Of a DNA stretch of 64,000 nucleotides, positions 59,101 to 64,000 are shown piece by piece. Within the stretch, counting starts at the first letter, position 1. Every line of letters begins with the position of its first letter. The position numbers and the translations under genes were made by a program. Below the pieces are notes generated by a model. It was given only the letters and a program-made list of their open reading frames with translations. It was not told where the DNA came from and ran no database searches. The stretch covers positions 15,562,001 through 15,626,000 of the forward strand of contig CM065304.1 in NCBI GenBank assembly GCA_033032175.1, read 5' to 3'. The DNA is from Saturnia japonica (lineage: Eukaryota; Arthropoda; Insecta; Lepidoptera; Saturniidae).

Positions 59101-60060
59101 TAAAACCGCATACCATAAAAAAATCTCTGGTCTCCAAATATATATAATAAATAAGATATAAATATAGGCGTACCTAATATATACCTATCCCAGCCGAATC
59201 ACTTTGTTTATTGGGCTCGATACCGTCGTTACTAAGCTAGCAATTTTTTTACTGATTACCATATAGACCATTCATAACCGCTGCTGATTTCGACCTTGCA
59301 AAGAAATCACACTGTTTTTGCCACTATATAATGCACATCAGCATGATGGTTAATGTCAGATAAAAAAAAACTTTCTTTTGAACTTGATATTTGCATTGGT
59401 TTAAATGCCTAATTACCTGTTGTCATACTGCAGAGACTTTAGATTCTTTGCATACGTGTCAACTTATAACACAGGTGGTTAAATATTAACATTACAAATA
59501 GTATGTAAGATATCTTAGTAGTAGTAGCGCTTGTAGGGATTTTATTGAAATGTCTTCTGACTCACACATGATTTCAAGCGGGGTCCTATTTTACATAGGA
59601 GGTTATTTTATTATAGTTAATGCCAATAAATGTATACGTATAAAATGAAATAGTTAGGTTGGCATATAAACAGTTAGGTTTCATCAAACATATATAATAT
59701 GCCAATCATACAAATGCATGTATCATGTTATTGTACTTCGTCTATGTAAGGAGTATTCATGAGTATGCGTCGAATATATGGTTACTTTAATGCAATAAAA
59801 ATATAGATAGAATTCAATTGTAGACGTTAAAAAATCATTTGATAACTTCTTATGATATAAAGATTATAAAGAGTTTTCAAGTTATGATGAATATATCGCT
59901 AGGAATGCTAATATATTACACACGCAAAGCGCGATTGTTCGTTGTTCCATACACTAAGATCAATTATGCTTAATATTCGGTATTTACTGTGCCACACTGC
60001 ACGGTAATACAATCTATCTAATTTATTATAATACTATTAAGTAAGCAATTCCAAAATACC
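56166..60060. other. Noncoding; no gene supported
   Basis: 56400-57000 is less AT-rich but stopped. A minus frame at 56779-56970 follows an acceptor-like TCTTACAG near 56982 without other support. 57123-57134 is a C12 run. A 20-bp string shared with 26710-26729 is at 57831-57850. 58100-60050 is AT-rich and featureless. Confidence 0.45.
57123..57134. repeat. C12 homopolymer
   Basis: Twelve consecutive C, unusual in AT-rich DNA; its exact length may be uncertain from sequencing. Confidence 0.9.
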
Positions 60061-60061
60061 T

Positions 60062-60545
60062 CAGTGCCTGAAGACGAAAGTCTTTGACCAGTGTGTGTTG
60101 CCAGTGATGACATACGGCACAGAGACGTGGTCGCTCACTGTGGGCCTCATAAGAAAGCTCAAGGTCGCTCAGCGAGCTATGGAGAGGGCTATGCTTGGTG
60201 TTTCTTTACGAAATCGAATCAGAAATGAGGAGATCCGTAGACAAACTAAGGTAACCGACATAGCCAAAAGGATTAGCAAGTTGAAGTGGCAGTGGGCGGG
60301 GCACATAATTCGGAGAACTGACGGCCGTTGGGGCAGAAAGGTTCTCGAGTGGAGACCACGCACCGGAAAGCGCAGCGTAGGATGGCCCCCCACTAGATGG
60401 AAAGACGACATAATAAAGGTCGCTGGGAGCCGTTGGGTGCAGGCCGCACAAGATCGGTCGCTCTGGAGATCTATGGGGGAGGCCTATGTTCAGCAGTGGA
60501 CGTCCTGCGGTTGAAATGATGATGATGATTATTATTATTATTATT
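60062..60545 (+). pseudogene. RTE-type LINE, C-terminus and (ATG)n(ATT)n tail
   Basis: The frame, open from about 60065, reads CLKTKVFDQCVLPVMTYGTE, then TWSLTVGLIRKLKVAQRAM, a WQWAGHIIRRTDGRWGR motif and PTRWKDDIIKVAGSRW, to SMGEAYVQQWTSCG and stop TGA at 60512-60514. An (ATG)n then (ATT)n tail runs to about 60545. The coding part has no stop, but the element is 5' truncated to about 150 codons, so it has no RT core or endonuclease. It is a near twin of 1638-2045 in the opposite orientation, about 16 residues longer at the N side, and the family was active recently. The 116-residue minus frame is a shadow. Confidence 0.9.
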
Positions 60546-60659
60546 TGGTAAGACACACTAGCTGCTAATTAGCTGATGCGTGCGTATCAAATAGCTTGGA
60601 GATATCTTCCTTGTCCAATCTGCTCTTAAAGGAAGTTATGGTAGGAGCATAATGATGAT

Positions 60660-60740
60660 GAAGCAATTCTGTTACATATGTATATAAATGTATATTATAC
60701 ATGTATGTATGCGTGCGTGTGTGTATATGTGTATGTGTGT
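60660..60740. repeat. Imperfect TA/TG-rich microsatellite
   Basis: The tract GTATATAAATG...GTATGTATGCGTGCGTGTGT...GTGTTAT is a degenerate TG/TA repeat; just after it CAGCTCCACCGATTTGG marks a repeat remnant. Confidence 0.75.
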
Positions 60741-60879
60741 TATATCTCCGAAACAGCTCCACCGATTTGGAAAAATATTGTATTTAGATAATGTTTTACA
60801 TGTTGAGGTTGCCTAAATAGGTATTTAAAGGTGCCCGATATTAATCTATAAAATAGGATTGACTATATCTATATACGTA

Positions 60880-61145
60880 TTATAAAAATCAACATCTTTC
60901 TGTTTGTCTGTCCGTTTATTTATTTTTTCATGCGAAAACCATTTATACGATTTACATGTTATTTTAATTCATAGCTATCTGCAACGTTATAGGATATATT
61001 TCATTAAATAAAATAACAGTGACGATAATACGATAATAGCGGAAAAAGACTCTATTGGAGCTTAACTGAGTAAACCATAAGATATATATCAAAATAATGT
61101 AGTACAAAATTTTAGATATTAAAAGACCTACAAAACAACTACGTG
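60880..61145 (+). repeat. Dispersed repeat fragment
   Basis: It opens TCAACATCTTTCTGTTTGTC...CCGTTTATTT and includes ATATATATCAAAATAATGTA GTAC and AAAAGACCTACAAAAC, also seen at 37790-37850 and 23945-23985. Confidence 0.5.
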
Positions 61146-61264
61146 ATACAACTCATCATATGTCTGTAAGTTGGACTCATGTTCATTATCTAGTTACCTC
61201 GCAGGGAATAACTATGCCATCAAACCACCACATACATAATCGCTACCTGCAGATATGCACCGTG

Positions 61265-61510
61265 CTTTTATTTTTATACCAAAAGGACAGCAAACAAGCA
61301 CACCACCACCCGATGGTAAATGGTAGATTACTTTCGCCTATGGACAACAAAACGTCAGGAGTATTATTCCCACCCCATCCTCTTCAATACTATTTGAAGA
61401 ACCCCACATCACAGCCCTGGGGGAAGACCGTGCTTGATAGATCGTTCCACAGCTCTAATTTACACGACAAAAATGTTCTAGAGAACCTTACTGTTGTTGC
61501 TATTAGGTTA
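61265..61510 (-). repeat. Dispersed repeat, non-LTR 3' tail type
   Basis: The segment CAGCAAACAAGCACACCACC...GGTAAATGGTAG...CATCACAGCCCTGGG...GATCGTTCCACAGCTC resembles, inverted, the 'TTCCACAGCTCxxxT...CCATAGAC...CCATCAGGxG...GTTTGCT' tails of lepidopteran repeats. It is distantly akin to families A and B above. The 119-residue plus frame is not a gene. Confidence 0.5.
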
Positions 61511-61976
61511 GATTTTTGAGTGGTGTAGAAATAATCAGCCAGTCAACGGTGGAACTTACGAGTTTGGAAAAACCGTTATCGTAACCCACCCAAACTAATA
61601 ATAAAGTAAATCGTAAGTTCTATTTTTTAAACAATTAACCACATACTTGTTTTTTTTTATAATTCTCTTTTTTACTTTCTAAAGGGGCCTAAATCATTTT
61701 GCGTAATGGCTTCATAGCTTAAGACTGCCCTGAGTAAGCATTGGAAAACCACTTTATTACAACCTGATTACCACGAAACCAAAAGGAGGATAATATTTAT
61801 TTGGTAACAGTTCGTTTTTTTGAAGACGATCAGCAAACACTGAAGGAGATAGCGATATGATTCCAAAGTAAAAATTATAAAGAATCCTGGACAATTTAGT
61901 TTAAACCAATAACATAGATAACAAAGAAATATTCATTGATAAAGAAAAAATCAAGAAAGCGTCTATAAGTTTCATT

Positions 61977-62042
61977 AGTTTAGTCCACTTCAATGTTGGT
62001 ATGTATGTACCTTTACATACCCACATTGAAATGGATTAAACT
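61977..62042 (+). ncRNA. Pre-miRNA-like hairpin
   Basis: The arms 61977-62005 and 62014-62042 pair over 29 positions: 26 Watson-Crick pairs, one G-U and two mismatches, with an 8-nt loop (62006-62013). Some pairing continues outside, to 61970/62049. Length, loop and scattered mismatches fit an animal pre-miRNA; a small foldback transposon or a chance palindrome are alternatives. No known miRNA seed is claimed. Either strand could be transcribed. Confidence 0.35.
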
Positions 62043-62334
62043 TATTAAGAAAGATACACTACTCTAGCCGTGTAGTCGTTGATTCATCAACCGTCATCAA
62101 AAAACTGGTTTTTCTTTAAAATTTAAAATAAAGGACCCTAATGAGGTCATTAGGCTTCATTTAAGTAGTTTCATTAAATATTGCCTTTTTATTGATTACT
62201 GAGGTAATGACTACATTACTTACCGTACATTATTGTACCATCTTATACATAAATATTGCTTGTGTATTATTATATTCTCTAAAGTCTCGCGGTCTATTAA
62301 GACCGGTTTATTATTAATTTAAGAATAAAAGCCC

Positions 62335-62648
62335 GCAAGAGCCTCACTGATGGACAAAGGCCTTTTCCCAAGACCAGGTGCGGACTTAAACATCACACCC
62401 GTCCACGACGTATTGGCGATTTCAAACACTGAGAAATCAACAGTTCTATATTTTTCGCACATACAGTGACACTACTAAAACATGTGTCAAGCGTTCAGGT
62501 TTCCTCAGGATGGTTTCTTTCACCGTCAGCCGATAGTGTTACCAATTTGAATTATTATAATTACGCGAATTACGAAAAGTTCATTGGTACGAACCTACGG
62601 ACATCAAATCGATATTCCGCCAGTCTAAGCCACTCCATCATCACGACT
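62335..62648 (-). mobile_element. Old tRNA-derived SINE
   Basis: On the minus strand it starts near GTCGTGATGATGGAGTGGCT, has a worn B box GGTTCGTACC (62595-62586), then GGTGAAAGAAACCATCCTGA GGAAACC and a tail including GGGAAAAGGCCTTTGTCC...CAGTGAGGCTCTTG. These phrases are those of a widespread lepidopteran SINE. No target duplication is visible, so it is older than the one at 47.1 kb. The 81-residue plus frame is not a gene. Confidence 0.65.
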
Positions 62649-63577
62649 TATAACTCAAGAACCATTTCACCGATTTCTGTGGATATATATTTTTATGCAA
62701 GTTTTTACTAAATAATAATAAATATAGAAAATCAACTCAGAAAAAAAACACTAACAGTACGGTTTCTTGGAATACGCTGCCAAAACATTTAAATACAGGA
62801 TAATGGAAACCCAATACTAATAGGTGACAAAGAAATCTCATTCTACAATATACTAAATATTTGTGTAGAATATATCTAAAAAAGTCTGCTGTACATTTAC
62901 TTTAATATTTAAACCAAAATAAGTAATTTTATGTTACAAAAGAAATTAAAAATATTTATGTTATGTTTACGTGAAATTACAATTATGAATTATATGCTCA
63001 AAAAGCCTACCCTTATCATATAACTTTTATGATAAATATGCGTAACTTATAAGACGGGTTTCAAAACTGTCTGTATTTTGGAAGTGTCCTATAGGTTTTG
63101 ATAATTTGTCTGTGAGCGAGACTTATTGAAGGGCCGCATCAACTTAATGCATTAACATAAAATATTGTTTTCTACACAGCAATATGAAGCCATAGTATCT
63201 GCATAGCATAGTATATCTTGTATTTGGTATTATTATAACCCAAGCCGTCTTTGAGAAGAAAAAATAAACGTAATACAATTCCTATGGTCGTAATAGCTGG
63301 TGTTACGTGGTGGATATGAAAGATATTATTCTAGGATTTATTCCGTAACTTATGCCAAAAGACCTTCCTTCATGCTAAATGTGAAGATACTGCAGGATTA
63401 CTAGGATTTTGTAATCGGTTACTGAATGGAACTATTAGTATTAGTATGACTGTATTGTGTTAAACTAGAATTATTTTTTTATAGCAGAACGAAGCTGTTG
63501 TCCTAAATACTCGGTTTTGTTTTCTTTTTTTTAAGATGCCGAGCATAGCTTGTTCGCCCAGATATTATATTATTGAA
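62649..63577. other. AT-rich noncoding
   Basis: No gene is supported. Confidence 0.55.
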
Positions 63578-64000
63578 CTAGTGGAGTGCCCGCGGCTCCG
63601 CACGCGTTTGTTACTACGCAATAATTATTTAAATCCCTTTATTTTTACTCATATTGTTGACAATTCATATGCCGTAACAATTGAGGAGTGGTATGTATTT
63701 CGCGTGTAAAATTTTCATCAAAATCGGTTGAAAACTATTATTCTAATGTACAATTTCTAATGCATTATTAATTCTTATAGCCTCTCAATTATAGTAGGTA
63801 TGATGTATGTTTCCCGTCTACAAAATTTGATCAGAATCGGTTGAGAATCGATGAAAATTAAACTTTTTCAATTACTTTTTTTTATTCTAGAAGTAATATT
63901 GGCAATTCTTATAGCTCATTAATTATATAAATAGTTAGACTTCCCGTGTATAAAATTTCATCAAAATTGGTTAAGAATTAATTAAATTTTAGTTTTTTGA
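63578..64000 (-). mobile_element. Helitron-like element with tandem array, cut by window end
   Basis: On the minus strand it ends GTGCGGAGCCGCGGGCACTC CA then CTAG (63581-63578) and host T. Upstream (64000 to 63700) are at least three units of the ~120-bp array (phrases such as TCTGATCAAATTTTGTAGAC and AGGCTATAAGAATTA). It is the same family as 1-892, in the opposite orientation, and better preserved at the terminal hairpin. The 5' end is beyond the window. Confidence 0.65.

Noticed and set aside
1..64000. CRISPR arrays, operons, riboswitches, rRNA, bacterial-type genes or a known defence system
   Set aside because: Nothing of the kind is present; the tandem units seen are transposon-internal or minisatellite and the genome is that of an insect.

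Overview
This window looks like AT-rich intergenic or intronic DNA from a lepidopteran insect (moth or butterfly). The evidence is the repeat content: non-autonomous Helitrons with TC...CTAG ends of the type common in Lepidoptera, RTE- and Jockey-type LINE tails, a tRNA-derived SINE, two mariner-type transposon relics and two solo LTRs. I see no bacterial, viral or organellar genes and no CRISPR array. The ascription to Lepidoptera comes from recalled repeat families, not a database search.

Layout. 0-5 kb is a nest of Helitron-like elements; one is split by an RTE LINE tail, and three carry or adjoin a ~110-130 bp internal tandem unit. 5-11 kb is AT-rich with a candidate promoter at 5.98 kb. 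11-15.5 kb has two Helitrons and two badly decayed LINE open reading frames. 17.2-17.8 kb is a candidate solo LTR. 18.36-19.2 kb is a GC-rich island that could hold a host exon. 20-23.5 kb is a stack of LINE tails and a composite repeat that reappears inverted at 43.6-44.9 kb. 23.5-32.5 kb is almost empty. 32.58-33.75 kb is a complete but dead DDD transposon with TIRs and TA duplications. 35.86-36.87 kb is a solo LTR with a 45-bp minisatellite. 40.7-41.7 kb is a dead DD34D mariner. 47.1-47.4 kb is a SINE with a perfect 17-bp target duplication. 54 kb is a Jockey tail, 55.5 kb another Helitron, 60 kb a second RTE tail, 62.5 kb an old SINE, and the window ends inside another tandem-array Helitron.

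Host genes are few. The best are a 78-residue single-pass membrane protein on the minus strand (51.81-52.05 kb) with a splice acceptor and a poly(A) signal; a first coding exon on the minus strand (49.14-49.24 kb) ending at GTGAGT; and a TATA + initiator promoter with an ATG-free 5' exon ending in GAG|GTAAGT on the plus strand (42.52-42.71 kb). None is identified by name. No conventional multi-gene system is visible. The most interesting leads are the small membrane-protein gene, a 29-bp-stem hairpin at 61.98-62.04 kb that resembles a pre-miRNA, and the layered transposon history.
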